A program made the translations under genes and the position numbers. From Carideicomes alvinocaridis (lineage in GTDB: Bacteria; Pseudomonadota; Alphaproteobacteria; Rhodobacterales; Rhodobacteraceae): a stretch of DNA of 49,043 nucleotides. Shown here in pieces: positions 8,001-15,119 of the stretch. The notes beneath the pieces are model-generated. The model was not told the DNA's origin, searched no databases, and was given only the letters and a program-made list of their open reading frames with translations. Numbering within the stretch: position 1 is the first letter of the stretch; each line of letters opens with the position of its first letter. The stretch lies in assembly GCA_005473895.2 (NCBI GenBank), contig SRJI02000035.1:1-49043 (forward strand). The letters run 5' to 3'.

Positions 8001-8040
8001 GGTCTGACGGACGCGGCCCCTCGGCCGCCCCGGATTTCAA

Positions 8041-8074
8041 CCCCGCCGGATCGCATCCGGCGGGGTTTTTCTTT
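8041..8074 (+). terminator. Intrinsic terminator of sodB
   Basis: 11-bp perfect stem CCCCGCCGGAT (8041-8051) / ATCCGGCGGGG (8055-8065) with a CGC loop, then TTTTTCTTT. Confidence 0.9.
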
Positions 8075-8153
8075 GCCTGCGAAAGGTTTGGCAGAACCCT
8101 GCCGATCCGGCCCGGCGGTGCGGCGGGCTCATGCCGAGGGGGTGAAGCGGGGC

Positions 8154-8178
8154 GGAACGGGAAGCGGTCCTGGGCATT
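8154..8178 (+). promoter_or_regulatory. Weak EcfG-like promoter
   Basis: GGAAC (8154-8158), 16-nt spacer, CATT (8175-8178), one base off CGTT. It lies 64 nt before the start at 8243. The paralogue at 9139 has the same CATT variant. Confidence 0.3.
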
Positions 8179-8242
8179 CCTGTTCCGCAAGCCGGGCGCA
8201 GAGGAGGTGCCCGGCAGACGAGAAAACCGAAAGGAGTTCGTC

Positions 8243-8848
8243 ATGACCAATCGAGCAAAACTCACGGGTACCGCAGCCATCTTTGCCGCCCTGCTCTCCG
8301 CCCCCGCCTTTGCCGCAGGCGTCAGCGCCGGCAGTGACAACGGCGTGTCCGCCAATGCAGGCGGGGCCTCCGTCTCGACCGGCGCCGATGCCGGCGTCTC
8401 GGCCGATGCCGGGTCCGCGGGCGTTTCCGGCGATGCAGGTGTTTCCGGCGATACCGACCTGACCGCACAGGCCGGAGCCGATAACGGCAATTCCGGCGCC
8501 AAGTCCAAGACCGGCGCCATGGCGGGCTCCATGACCTATGGCAGCCTGATCTCCAGCTACCGTAGCGGCACCGACTTCGCCGCGACGGTGGAGGGCGCCG
8601 GTGACGACGTGACCGTGGAAACGATGACGCTGTCCGAACTCAAGGGCGAAGCCGGCGAAAACGCCGAGGCCCTGAACCAGGCGATGACCGATGCGGGTGA
8701 CCAGATGGACGCCCTGCATTCCGCGATCGAGGCCAACAGCGACGTCACCGCCGCGCTCGATGCCGAGGGTTACAGCGCCGATGACGTGGTCGCCGTGCAA
8801 AGCGACACGGACGGCACGCTGCAGGTGATCGTCGACGACCGGATGTAA
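8243..8848 (+). CDS. Exported acidic low-complexity protein (pair member 1)
   Basis: 201 residues starting at ATG 8243 behind AAGGAG (8231-8236). A signal peptide ends after APAFA (about residue 24). Residues about 25-95 are Gly/Ala/Ser/Asp repeats of the type GVSADAGSAG, strongly acidic and probably unstructured. The last 100 residues look folded: TVETMTLSELKG, a helix-rich middle, and a closing segment EANSDVTAALDAEGY...DVVAVQSD.DG...VIVDD. That closing segment resembles the C-terminus of the next gene, so the two share a small C-terminal domain. No family recognised; a periplasmic or surface location is inferred from the signal peptide. Confidence 0.75.
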   Translation: MTNRAKLTGTAAIFAALLSAPAFAAGVSAGSDNGVSANAGGASVSTGADAGVSADAGSAGVSGDAGVSGDTDLTAQAGADNGNSGAKSKTGAMAGSMTYGSLISSYRSGTDFAATVEGAGDDVTVETMTLSELKGEAGENAEALNQAMTDAGDQMDALHSAIEANSDVTAALDAEGYSADDVVAVQSDTDGTLQVIVDDRM

Positions 8849-8877
8849 TCCGTCGCCGCACATCGATGGCGAGAGGG

Positions 8878-8912
8878 ACCCCGCAAGCGCCGCCTTGCGG
8901 GGTCTTCTCGTT
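8878..8912 (+). terminator. Intrinsic terminator
   Basis: 10-bp perfect stem ACCCCGCAAG (8878-8887) / CTTGCGGGGT (8894-8903), 6-nt loop, then CTTCTCGTT as a moderate T-rich tail. Confidence 0.75.
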
Positions 8913-9055
8913 CAAGCGCCGGTGACATGGCCGTGAGAAATGCTTCGGTTCACTGATGCCTGCCCACCGGGTCTTCTGGAAATGCCAGGAAATCCAATTG
9001 TTTGGATGGGGAACTCCGGCCTCATACCAGGTTCTGCACCAAGAGCGCCTTTTCC

Positions 9056-9081
9056 GGAACAATTGCAGCGACTCGCGCATT
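9056..9081 (+). promoter_or_regulatory. Weak EcfG-like promoter
   Basis: GGAAC (9056-9060), 17-nt spacer, CATT (9078-9081), 57 nt before the start at 9139. One mismatch to CGTT. Nothing else is evident in the 290-nt gap apart from the terminator at its start. Confidence 0.35.
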
Positions 9082-9138
9082 GTTGCGGCAACGGGCGCAG
9101 AGAGACGCGTCTGCAACGAAAGCTGAAAGGACGATATT

Positions 9139-9660
9139 ATGACCTTTATGATCAAGACGATTGGTACCACCGCCCTCGCCGCGCTGCTCTCGACCGCAGC
9201 CTTCGCTGCCGACGACACCAACCTGTCCGCTGGCGGGTCCGATGCGACCGCGCCTGACACCGAGAACGTGACCGCTGCAGGCGACGCCAACAACGCCGGC
9301 ACCGACAACGTGAACGAAGGCCGCTCGGAAGCGACCACCGAGTTCACCTATGACGGTGCCAACATGATGGGCGACGAGGACGTGACCAAGTTCCTCGACC
9401 AGGGCCGTTCCGGCGCGCTGACGCCGATGAACGACGACATGGAACTGCAGCCCGGCATGTCGGTCGGCGTCGTGACCATGTCCGACCTCGAAGGCATGTG
9501 GGACGACACGTCGATGGACACCGATCCGGCGGCCCAGCAGGCCTATGTCGAGGCGAACCCGATGATGATGGGCGCCGTTGAGGAAAAAGGCTACGTGCTG
9601 ACCGACGTTCAGACCATCTATACCGACGCCAATGGCGATGTGGTCATCGTCGTGAAGTAA
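9139..9660 (+). CDS. Exported acidic protein (pair member 2)
   Basis: 173 residues starting at ATG 9139, with GAAAGGA upstream. A signal peptide ends at AAFA (about residue 23). An acidic Asn/Asp/Gly/Thr stretch follows to about residue 65, then a Met- and Asp-rich middle. The C-terminal block YVEANPMMMGAVEEKGY..TDVQTIYTDANG..VIVVK matches the end of the 8243 product in order and spacing, and VVTMSDLEG matches its VETMTLSELKG. The two are probably distant duplicates. Function unknown; predicted periplasmic. A strong terminator closes the unit. Confidence 0.75.
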   Translation: MTFMIKTIGTTALAALLSTAAFAADDTNLSAGGSDATAPDTENVTAAGDANNAGTDNVNEGRSEATTEFTYDGANMMGDEDVTKFLDQGRSGALTPMNDDMELQPGMSVGVVTMSDLEGMWDDTSMDTDPAAQQAYVEANPMMMGAVEEKGYVLTDVQTIYTDANGDVVIVVK

Positions 9661-9706
9661 GGATCTCGGCGGATCGCGAAACGTGATCCGACTTGACCCG
9701 AAGACA

Positions 9707-9740
9707 GGGCCGCGCCGGGGAACCCCGCCGCGGCCCTTTT
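9707..9740 (+). terminator. Intrinsic terminator that overlaps the next promoter
   Basis: Stem GGGCCGCG (9707-9714) / CGCGGCCC (9729-9736) with an inner CGGGG/CCCCG stem, then TTTT (9737-9740). The GGAAC and spacer of the next promoter lie inside this hairpin. Confidence 0.85.
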
Positions 9741-9744
9741 CGTT
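9719..9744 (+). promoter_or_regulatory. EcfG-type promoter embedded in the terminator
   Basis: Exact GGAAC (9719-9723), 17-nt spacer, CGTT (9741-9744). The -35 element is in the terminator loop and the -10 element follows its T-run directly. The start at 9786 is 41 nt downstream. Confidence 0.65.
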
Positions 9745-9785
9745 TCCGCAACAATGACAACGAACTGCCATGAGGAGTTTCCGAG

Positions 9786-9992
9786 ATGGCCGAACGGCAT
9801 CGCAGCAAGGACGGTCGGAGCGAGACCGAAGAGATCGTGGGCGACACCACGGAAGTGGCCGAACAGGGCCGCAGCGGCGGAGAACTGAGCCGCAAGGTCG
9901 GCACCCGTGACGAGGTGAAAGGCCCCGCCGACGGGGACCAGGGCAACACGCGGGTCCGCAAGGGCGACGAGATCGACGGGGGGACGAAGTGA
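9786..9992 (+). CDS. Small charged hydrophilic protein
   Basis: 68 residues, ATG 9786 with AGGAG at 9773-9777. The product is almost entirely charged and polar (Arg, Lys, Glu, Asp, Gly), with no hydrophobic core and no membrane span, so it is probably disordered. The stop TGA shares its last base with the ATG of the next gene (TGATG), so the two are translationally coupled. No family recognised. The close coupling suggests it works with the downstream baeRF-type protein, but that is inference. The upstream promoter is an exact EcfG-type match. Confidence 0.65.
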   Translation: MAERHRSKDGRSETEEIVGDTTEVAEQGRSGGELSRKVGTRDEVKGPADGDQGNTRVRKGDEIDGGTK

Positions 9993-10456
9993 TGGCAGCA
10001 GAACTTACCCAGGGCACCGTCGTGCTGATCGCGGACGGCGAGAAGGCCCTGTTCCTGCGCAACATGACCGACCCGATGGACCCGCATCTCGTGGTGATGG
10101 GCAAGGAGGAGCAGGACAACCCCTCCGACATCGAGCAATCGGCGAACCGGCCGGGGCGGATGAAGGATACCGGCGTCGGTCAGGTCTCCGCCCTCGACGA
10201 TACCGATTGGCACGAGCTGGCGAAGGAACGCTTCGCGGCGGACCTGGCGGACAAGCTCTACCACCAGGCCCATGACGGCAAGTTCGACCGCCTGATCGTG
10301 GCCGCCGCGCCGAAGGTCCTGGGCGAGCTGCGCAAGGAGCTTCACAAGGAGGTCACCTCCAGGATCGTGGGCGAGCTGGACAAGGATCTGACGAACCACC
10401 AGCTCGACCAGATCGAGAAGGTTCTTCACTCCGAGTTCGGTGAAGCACGTCACTGA
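9992..10456 (+). CDS. Host-attachment / baeRF-family protein
   Basis: A 154-residue protein of the family annotated 'required for attachment to host cells', which is related to archaeal and bacterial eRF1-like (baeRF) domains. Supporting features are the opening GTVVLIADGEKALFLRN, the middle FAADLADKLYHQAHDGKFDRLIVAAAPKVLGELRKEL and the C-terminal LDKDLTNHQLDQIEKVL. ATG 9992 is preferred to the GTG at 9989 because it overlaps the preceding stop. The attachment name comes from early plant-symbiont work; biochemically the family is poorly defined, and a ribosome-related role is possible. A terminator follows at 10484. Confidence 0.82.
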   Translation: MAAELTQGTVVLIADGEKALFLRNMTDPMDPHLVVMGKEEQDNPSDIEQSANRPGRMKDTGVGQVSALDDTDWHELAKERFAADLADKLYHQAHDGKFDRLIVAAAPKVLGELRKELHKEVTSRIVGELDKDLTNHQLDQIEKVLHSEFGEARH

Positions 10457-10483
10457 ACCGCCTGACAGGCGAACCGGACGAAA

Positions 10484-10506
10484 GGGCGCCTCCGGGCGCC
10501 CTTTTT
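10484..10506 (+). terminator. Intrinsic terminator
   Basis: 7-bp stem GGGCGCC (10484-10490) / GGCGCCC (10495-10501), TCCG loop, then TTTTT (10502-10506); the flanking AAA can extend the stem with the T-run. Confidence 0.88.
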
Positions 10507-10563
10507 CCTGCGCGAAAGCCGGCGTTCCGGCAGGATCATGCGGGTCGGGGACGGGCGATCCTC

Positions 10564-10592
10564 TTGCCCCTCAACCCCGTGGGCGTGTAAGA
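10564..10592 (+). promoter_or_regulatory. Possible sigma-70 promoter for fabF
   Basis: TTGCCC (10564-10569), 17-nt spacer, GTAAGA (10587-10592), 35 nt before the fabF ATG. Moderate match. Confidence 0.4.
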
Positions 10593-10627
10593 GCAGCCGG
10601 AGAGAAACCAAAGACGAGGCAGTCAGG

Positions 10628-11887
10628 ATGCGGCGTGTTGTAGTGACCGGATTGGGGCTCGTGACCCCCCTTGCCTGCGGCGTGGAAGAAAGCTGGCGTC
10701 GGATCCTCGAGGGACAATCCGGGGCGGGCACGATCACCCGCTTCGATGCCAGTCACCTCGCCACGGATTACGCCTGCGAAGTGCCCTATGGCGACGGCAG
10801 CGGCGGGACGTTCAACCCCGACGACTGGATGGAGCCGAAAGAGCGCCGCAAGGTGGACGATTTCATCCTCTACGGCATGGCCGCCGCGGACCAGGCGGTG
10901 AAGGATTCCGGCTGGATGCCCACGGAAGCCGCGGACCAGGAGCGCACCGGCGTGATGATCGGCTCGGGTATCGGCGGGCTCAACTCCATCGCCGACACCG
11001 CCGTGCTGATCAAGGAACGCGGGCCGCGGCGGGTCTCGCCCTTCTTCATTCCCGGCGCGCTGATCAACCTGATCTCGGGCCAGGTCTCCATCCGCTACGG
11101 CTTCAAGGGGCCGAACCACTCGGTCGTGACCGCCTGTTCCACCGGGGCGCATGCCATCGGCGACGCGGCGCGGCTGATCCAGTGGGAAGATGCCGACGTG
11201 ATGATCGCCGGCGGGGCCGAGGCCTCGATCTCGGAAATCGGGATCGCCGGGTTCAACGCCTGCAAGGCGCTCTCGACCAAGCGCAAGGACGACCCCAAGG
11301 GGGCGAGCCGGCCCTACGACACCGACCGCGACGGTTTCGTCATGGGCGAGGGCTCGGGCGTGGTCGTGCTGGAGGAATACGAGCATGCAAAGGCCCGCGG
11401 CGCCAAGATCTACGCCGAGGTGATCGGCTACGGCCTGTCCGGCGACGCCTACCACATCACCGCACCGTCCGAGGATGGCGACGGGGCCGAACGTTCCATG
11501 CGGGCGGCGCTGAAACGCGCGGGGCTGGAGCCGTCGGCAATCGACTACATCAACGCCCACGGCACCTCGACCATGGCCGACGTGATCGAGCTGGGCGCGG
11601 TGGAGCGGATGCTGGGCGAGGCCGCGTCCAAGGTCACCATGTCCTCCACCAAGTCGATGACCGGCCACCTTCTGGGCGCGGCCGGCGCGATCGAGGCGAT
11701 CTTCTCCATCCTCGCAATCCGCGACCAGGTGGCGCCGCCGACCATCAACCTTGACAACCCGGCCGTCGAAACCGCCATCGACCTCGCGGCCAATGCCAAG
11801 GTCGAGCGCGAGATCAACGTGGCGCTGTCGAACTCCTTCGGGTTCGGCGGGACCAATGCCTCGGTGCTTTTCGGAAAGGCTGATTGA
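10628..11887 (+). CDS. fabF: Beta-ketoacyl-ACP synthase II
   Basis: A 419-residue cytoplasmic condensing enzyme of fatty-acid elongation that joins malonyl-ACP to acyl-ACP. The catalytic triad is visible: Cys170 in VVTACSTGAHAIG, His312 in NAHGTST and His348 in TGHLLGAAGA, plus Lys343 nearby. The C-terminal SNSFGFGGTNAS loop is canonical. ATG 10628 gives the usual MRRVVVTGLG opening. The stop overlaps the mltG start (TGATG), making fabF-mltG a coupled pair, an order found in many Gram-negative genomes. No acpP is present immediately upstream. Confidence 0.96.
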   Translation: MRRVVVTGLGLVTPLACGVEESWRRILEGQSGAGTITRFDASHLATDYACEVPYGDGSGGTFNPDDWMEPKERRKVDDFILYGMAAADQAVKDSGWMPTEAADQERTGVMIGSGIGGLNSIADTAVLIKERGPRRVSPFFIPGALINLISGQVSIRYGFKGPNHSVVTACSTGAHAIGDAARLIQWEDADVMIAGGAEASISEIGIAGFNACKALSTKRKDDPKGASRPYDTDRDGFVMGEGSGVVVLEEYEHAKARGAKIYAEVIGYGLSGDAYHITAPSEDGDGAERSMRAALKRAGLEPSAIDYINAHGTSTMADVIELGAVERMLGEAASKVTMSSTKSMTGHLLGAAGAIEAIFSILAIRDQVAPPTINLDNPAVETAIDLAANAKVEREINVALSNSFGFGGTNASVLFGKAD

Positions 11888-13053
11888 TGTGGCGCTCCGT
11901 CGCGTCCAACGCGCTGACCTTCCTGATCCTCGGGCTCTTCCTGCTTGCCGGGCTGATCCTGTGGGGTCGGGCGCAATACACCGCCGAGGGCCCGCTTGAC
12001 GAGGCGATCTGCGTCCGCGTCGAAAGCGGGTCGAACATGGACGAGGTGTCGCGCGACCTGGCGGAGCGCGGCGCGATCACCCGTGGCTCGATCTTCCGCA
12101 TCGGGGCCGATTACACCGAAAAGACCGGCCTGCTGAAGGCCGGGTCGTTCCGGGTGGAATCCCACGCCTCCATGGCCGATATCGTCGACGCGGTGACCCG
12201 CGGCGGGCGGAATACCTGCGGCACCGAGGTGGTCTATCGCATCGGCGTGAACCACGCCTTCGCCGAGGTGCGCGAGCTGGACCCGATCACCAATGCCTTC
12301 GTCGAGAAGGCGGAGTTCGACCTGGCGCAGGACGAGCGCCCCGAGGCCTATGCCACCGCCCGCGACGCCACCGGCACCGAGTTCCGGCTCGTCCTGGCCG
12401 AGGGCGTGACCAGCTGGCAGGTGATGCAGGCGCTCAACGCCATCGACGTGTTGTCGGGCTCCATCGCCGAACCCCCGGCCGAGGGCACGCTGGCCCCGCG
12501 CGAATACCGCATCGACCCGGGTGAAGACAGCGCGACGGAACTGGTGGACCGCATGATCACCGCGCAGGAACAGATCCTGACCGAGGCCTGGGCCGAGCGC
12601 GACGAGGATCTGCCCGTCTCCTCCCCGGAAGAGGCGCTGATCCTCGCCTCGATCATCGAGAAGGAGACCGGCGTTCCCGAAGAGCGGCGGCAGGTGGCGA
12701 GCGTTTTCGTCAACCGGCTGAAACAGGGGATGCGGCTGCAGACCGACCCGACGGTGATCTACGGGCTGACCAACGGCGAGGGCGTGCTGGGCCGCGGCCT
12801 GCGGCAGAGCGAGCTGCGCAAGGCCACGCCCTACAACACCTACGTGATCGACGGGCTGCCGCCCACGCCCATCGCCAATCCCGGCCGCGCCAGCATCGAG
12901 GCGGCGGTGAACCCGGCAGAGACCGATTACGTCTTCTTCGTCGCGGACGGGTCGGGCGGTCACGCCTTTGCCGAGACGCTGGACGAGCACAATCGCAATG
13001 TCGCCAAATGGCGCCAGCTCGAGGCGGAACAGGGCGAAGCCAACGGCAACTGA
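11887..13053 (+). CDS. mltG: Endolytic murein transglycosylase MltG
   Basis: 388 residues. One N-terminal membrane span (residues about 8-28) anchors a periplasmic YceG/MltG domain that cleaves nascent glycan strands. The catalytic glutamate is Glu258 in LASIIEKETG, and the following VNRLKQGMRLQTDPTVIYG is the family signature, as is the closing HAFAETLDEHNRNV. ATG 11887 overlaps the fabF stop; a TTG three bases earlier is in frame but less likely. Full length. A GC-rich hairpin (13077-13109) follows the stop. Confidence 0.95.
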   Translation: MWRSVASNALTFLILGLFLLAGLILWGRAQYTAEGPLDEAICVRVESGSNMDEVSRDLAERGAITRGSIFRIGADYTEKTGLLKAGSFRVESHASMADIVDAVTRGGRNTCGTEVVYRIGVNHAFAEVRELDPITNAFVEKAEFDLAQDERPEAYATARDATGTEFRLVLAEGVTSWQVMQALNAIDVLSGSIAEPPAEGTLAPREYRIDPGEDSATELVDRMITAQEQILTEAWAERDEDLPVSSPEEALILASIIEKETGVPEERRQVASVFVNRLKQGMRLQTDPTVIYGLTNGEGVLGRGLRQSELRKATPYNTYVIDGLPPTPIANPGRASIEAAVNPAETDYVFFVADGSGGHAFAETLDEHNRNVAKWRQLEAEQGEANGN

Positions 13054-13076
13054 GCCCGCCTACGGTTAACGCACTG

Positions 13077-13112
13077 ACGGCCCGGCCCCGGAAACGGTGG
13101 CCGGGCCGTTGC
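13077..13112 (+). terminator. Hairpin after mltG
   Basis: 11-bp stem ACGGCCCGGCC (13077-13087) / GGCCGGGCCGT (13099-13109) with an 11-nt loop. The T-run is poor (TTGCGTT), so it is a moderate terminator. Confidence 0.6.
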
Positions 13113-13240
13113 GTTCCTGCGCCTGTGGCTTTTGCGAGGCCAGGGGCTTGGGGCAGTGCGCACGGATTTGATGCCGGACGTTGCGGTTCCGAATTTGCCT
13201 TTTGCAACGGTCGCTTGCCGTCCGCTCTTCATGCAACACA

Positions 13241-13270
13241 TTGACTTTTTGCCGCGGACGCCCGTATAGG
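13241..13270 (+). promoter_or_regulatory. Sigma-70-like promoter for the terminase pair
   Basis: TTGACT (13241-13246), 18-nt spacer, TATAGG (13265-13270), in a locally AT-richer stretch 92 nt before the first ORF. It is one of the better -35/-10 matches in the window. Confidence 0.55.
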
Positions 13271-13362
13271 TTGAGCGGTGAACTCCACGCAATTACAGGG
13301 AGATCGGGCAGGGAGGCCGGGTGCGTCCCCCGCATGCGAGGCGGGGCAGCGAAAGGGTGGAC

Positions 13363-13713
13363 ATGGATCCGAAAGACCAAGAGCCGTCGCCCTTCGATCG
13401 CAGGATCGAAGTCGTCGATGCGCAGCTCGAGGAGCTGTCGGAAGAACTCGAAGCGTGGAAATGCGCGCTTCGCGAAGGGAAAAGCCCGAAACCGGGCGAC
13501 ATCAAGCGCACGCTGACCGAGGTGAGGCAACTCGTCCGGCTGGCGTCCGAGCTGGAGATGAAAATTGCCGAACGCGACATCAGGGAAAGTGGCCTTCATC
13601 GGCCGGGATATGCCATCGACTTCGACTCTGCCCGGTCTCAGATCCGGTGCCGCCTGGATCGCCTCCGCCGATGCTGCCGTGAGGGAACAATTCCTCGCGG
13701 AGCTGACGGATGA
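13363..13713 (+). CDS. GTA small-terminase-like protein (gene 1 type)
   Basis: A 116-residue protein starting MDPKDQEPSPFDRRIE. It has two helical, coiled-coil-like segments (residues about 10-36, rich in Glu/Leu, and 44-70), then an Arg/Cys-rich tail. Size, helical character and position directly before a GTA-type large terminase match gene 1 of the Rhodobacter capsulatus GTA cluster, which encodes the small terminase. It carries no obvious helix-turn-helix. It overlaps the terminase frame by about 104 nt, so translation is probably coupled. The homology is inferred mainly from position and architecture. Confidence 0.65.
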   Translation: MDPKDQEPSPFDRRIEVVDAQLEELSEELEAWKCALREGKSPKPGDIKRTLTEVRQLVRLASELEMKIAERDIRESGLHRPGYAIDFDSARSQIRCRLDRLRRCCREGTIPRGADG

Positions 13714-14980
13714 GGAGGTGGCGGCGCTGCCGTGGCTCTTCGACTTCTGGGCGCATGACCACCAGTTGCCCCCCGAAGGCGACTGGCGAAGCTGGGTGAT
13801 CATGGGCGGCCGCGGCGCGGGCAAGACGCGCGCCGGGGCGGAATGGGTGCGGGCGCAGGTCGAGGGGTCGGGCCCGCTCGACCCCGGCCGCGCCCGGCGC
13901 GTGGCGCTGGTGGGCGAAAGCATCGACCAGGTGCGCGAGATCATGGTGATGGGCGACAGCGGCATCCTCGAATGCTCTCCGCCCGACCGCAAGCCGGAAT
14001 GGGTGGCCTCGCGCAAGACGCTGGTCTGGCCCAACGGGGCGGAGGCGACGGCCTTTTCCGCCCATGCGCCCGAGGGCCTGCGCGGGCCGCAATTCGACGC
14101 GGCCTGGGCCGACGAGCTGGGCAAGTGGCCCAACGCGGCCGAGACCTGGGACATGCTGCAATTCGCCCTGCGCCTTGGCGAGGCGCCGCAGGCCTGCGTG
14201 ACCACGACACCGCGCGACACCGAGGTGCTGAAAGGCCTGCTCGACAGTCCCACCACCGTGGTCACCCGCGCGCCGACAGAGGCCAACCGCGCCTACCTGG
14301 CCGAGGAATTCCTGCACGAGGTCCGGCGGCGCTACGACGGCACGCGGCAGGGCCGGCAGGAGCTCGACGGCGAGATGGTGGAGGACGTGGAGGGCGCGCT
14401 CTGGTCCCGCGCGGGGCTTGAGCAGGCCCGCCGCGACGCGCTGCCCGATTTCGACCGGATCGTGGTGGCCATCGACCCTCCGGTGACGGGCAAGGCGGGG
14501 TCGGATCAATGCGGCATCGTCGTGGCCGGTGCGGTCACCCAGGGCCCGCCGCAGGACTGGCACGCCCATGTGCTGGCGGATGCGAGCCTTGGCGCCGCCT
14601 CTCCGGCCAGCTGGGCGCGGGCGGCGATCACGGCGATGGAACGCTTCGGCGCCGACCGGCTGGTGGCCGAGGTGAACCAGGGCGGCGACCTGGTGGAGCA
14701 GGTGATCCGCCAGGTCGATCCCATGGTGCCCATCACCAAGGTCCATGCCAGCCGGGGCAAGGTGGCACGCGCCGAACCGGTCGCCGCGCTCTACGAACAG
14801 GGGCGGGTGCAGCATGTGCGGGGGCTGGCGGAGCTGGAGGACCAGATGTGCCGCATGACGCTGCAGGGCTACGAGGGGCGGGGCAGCCCGGACCGGGTGG
14901 ACGCGCTGGTCTGGGCGCTGACCGAGCTGTTGATCACCCCGGCCGCGGGCTGGCGGCGGCCGCAGATGCGCTCCGTCTGA
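13610..14980 (+). CDS. GTA-type large terminase (DNA-packaging ATPase/nuclease)
   Basis: 456 residues from ATG 13610; a TTG at 13565 would add 15 residues. The Walker A motif MGGRGAGKTRAG is at residues 65-76, the Walker B region FDAAWADEL ends at 170, and a nuclease-domain aspartate is in VVAIDPP at 289. This is the DNA-packaging motor of phage and gene-transfer-agent heads. The opening (SGAAWIASA..REQFLAELT..ALPWLFDFWA) is like the GTA terminases of Rhodobacterales. No portal, protease, capsid or tail gene follows; the next gene is ychF. All motifs are intact, so it may still work in trans or in another process. Confidence 0.88.
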   Translation: MPSTSTLPGLRSGAAWIASADAAVREQFLAELTDEEVAALPWLFDFWAHDHQLPPEGDWRSWVIMGGRGAGKTRAGAEWVRAQVEGSGPLDPGRARRVALVGESIDQVREIMVMGDSGILECSPPDRKPEWVASRKTLVWPNGAEATAFSAHAPEGLRGPQFDAAWADELGKWPNAAETWDMLQFALRLGEAPQACVTTTPRDTEVLKGLLDSPTTVVTRAPTEANRAYLAEEFLHEVRRRYDGTRQGRQELDGEMVEDVEGALWSRAGLEQARRDALPDFDRIVVAIDPPVTGKAGSDQCGIVVAGAVTQGPPQDWHAHVLADASLGAASPASWARAAITAMERFGADRLVAEVNQGGDLVEQVIRQVDPMVPITKVHASRGKVARAEPVAALYEQGRVQHVRGLAELEDQMCRMTLQGYEGRGSPDRVDALVWALTELLITPAAGWRRPQMRSV

Positions 14981-15052
14981 GCGTTCATGCCCAGACCGGC
15001 CGGACCCCGCCGCCGGAGGCCTGTCACCCTTCGGCAAAGCGCTGGCGCGGGG

Positions 15053-15081
15053 TTGACCCCGCCATGGCCCTCACCCTAGAT
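15053..15081 (+). promoter_or_regulatory. Sigma-70-like promoter for ychF
   Basis: TTGACC (15053-15058), 17-nt spacer, CTAGAT (15076-15081), 38 nt before the ychF ATG. Confidence 0.5.
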
Positions 15082-15119
15082 GCCGCCTGATCTTCGGGCG
15101 GCAGACAAGGGGCGCGAAC

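Larger units (their letters stand above)
13054..13362. other. 309-nt gap between mltG and the terminase pair
   Basis: Holds the hairpin at 13077-13109, a stretch without recognised signals, and a good sigma-70-like promoter at 13241-13270. I see no coding sequence, RNA gene or repeat in it. Confidence 0.6.

Noticed and set aside
13565-13609. TTG start for the terminase
   Set aside because: ATG 13610 gives an N-terminus like other GTA terminases; the TTG has no clear ribosome site.
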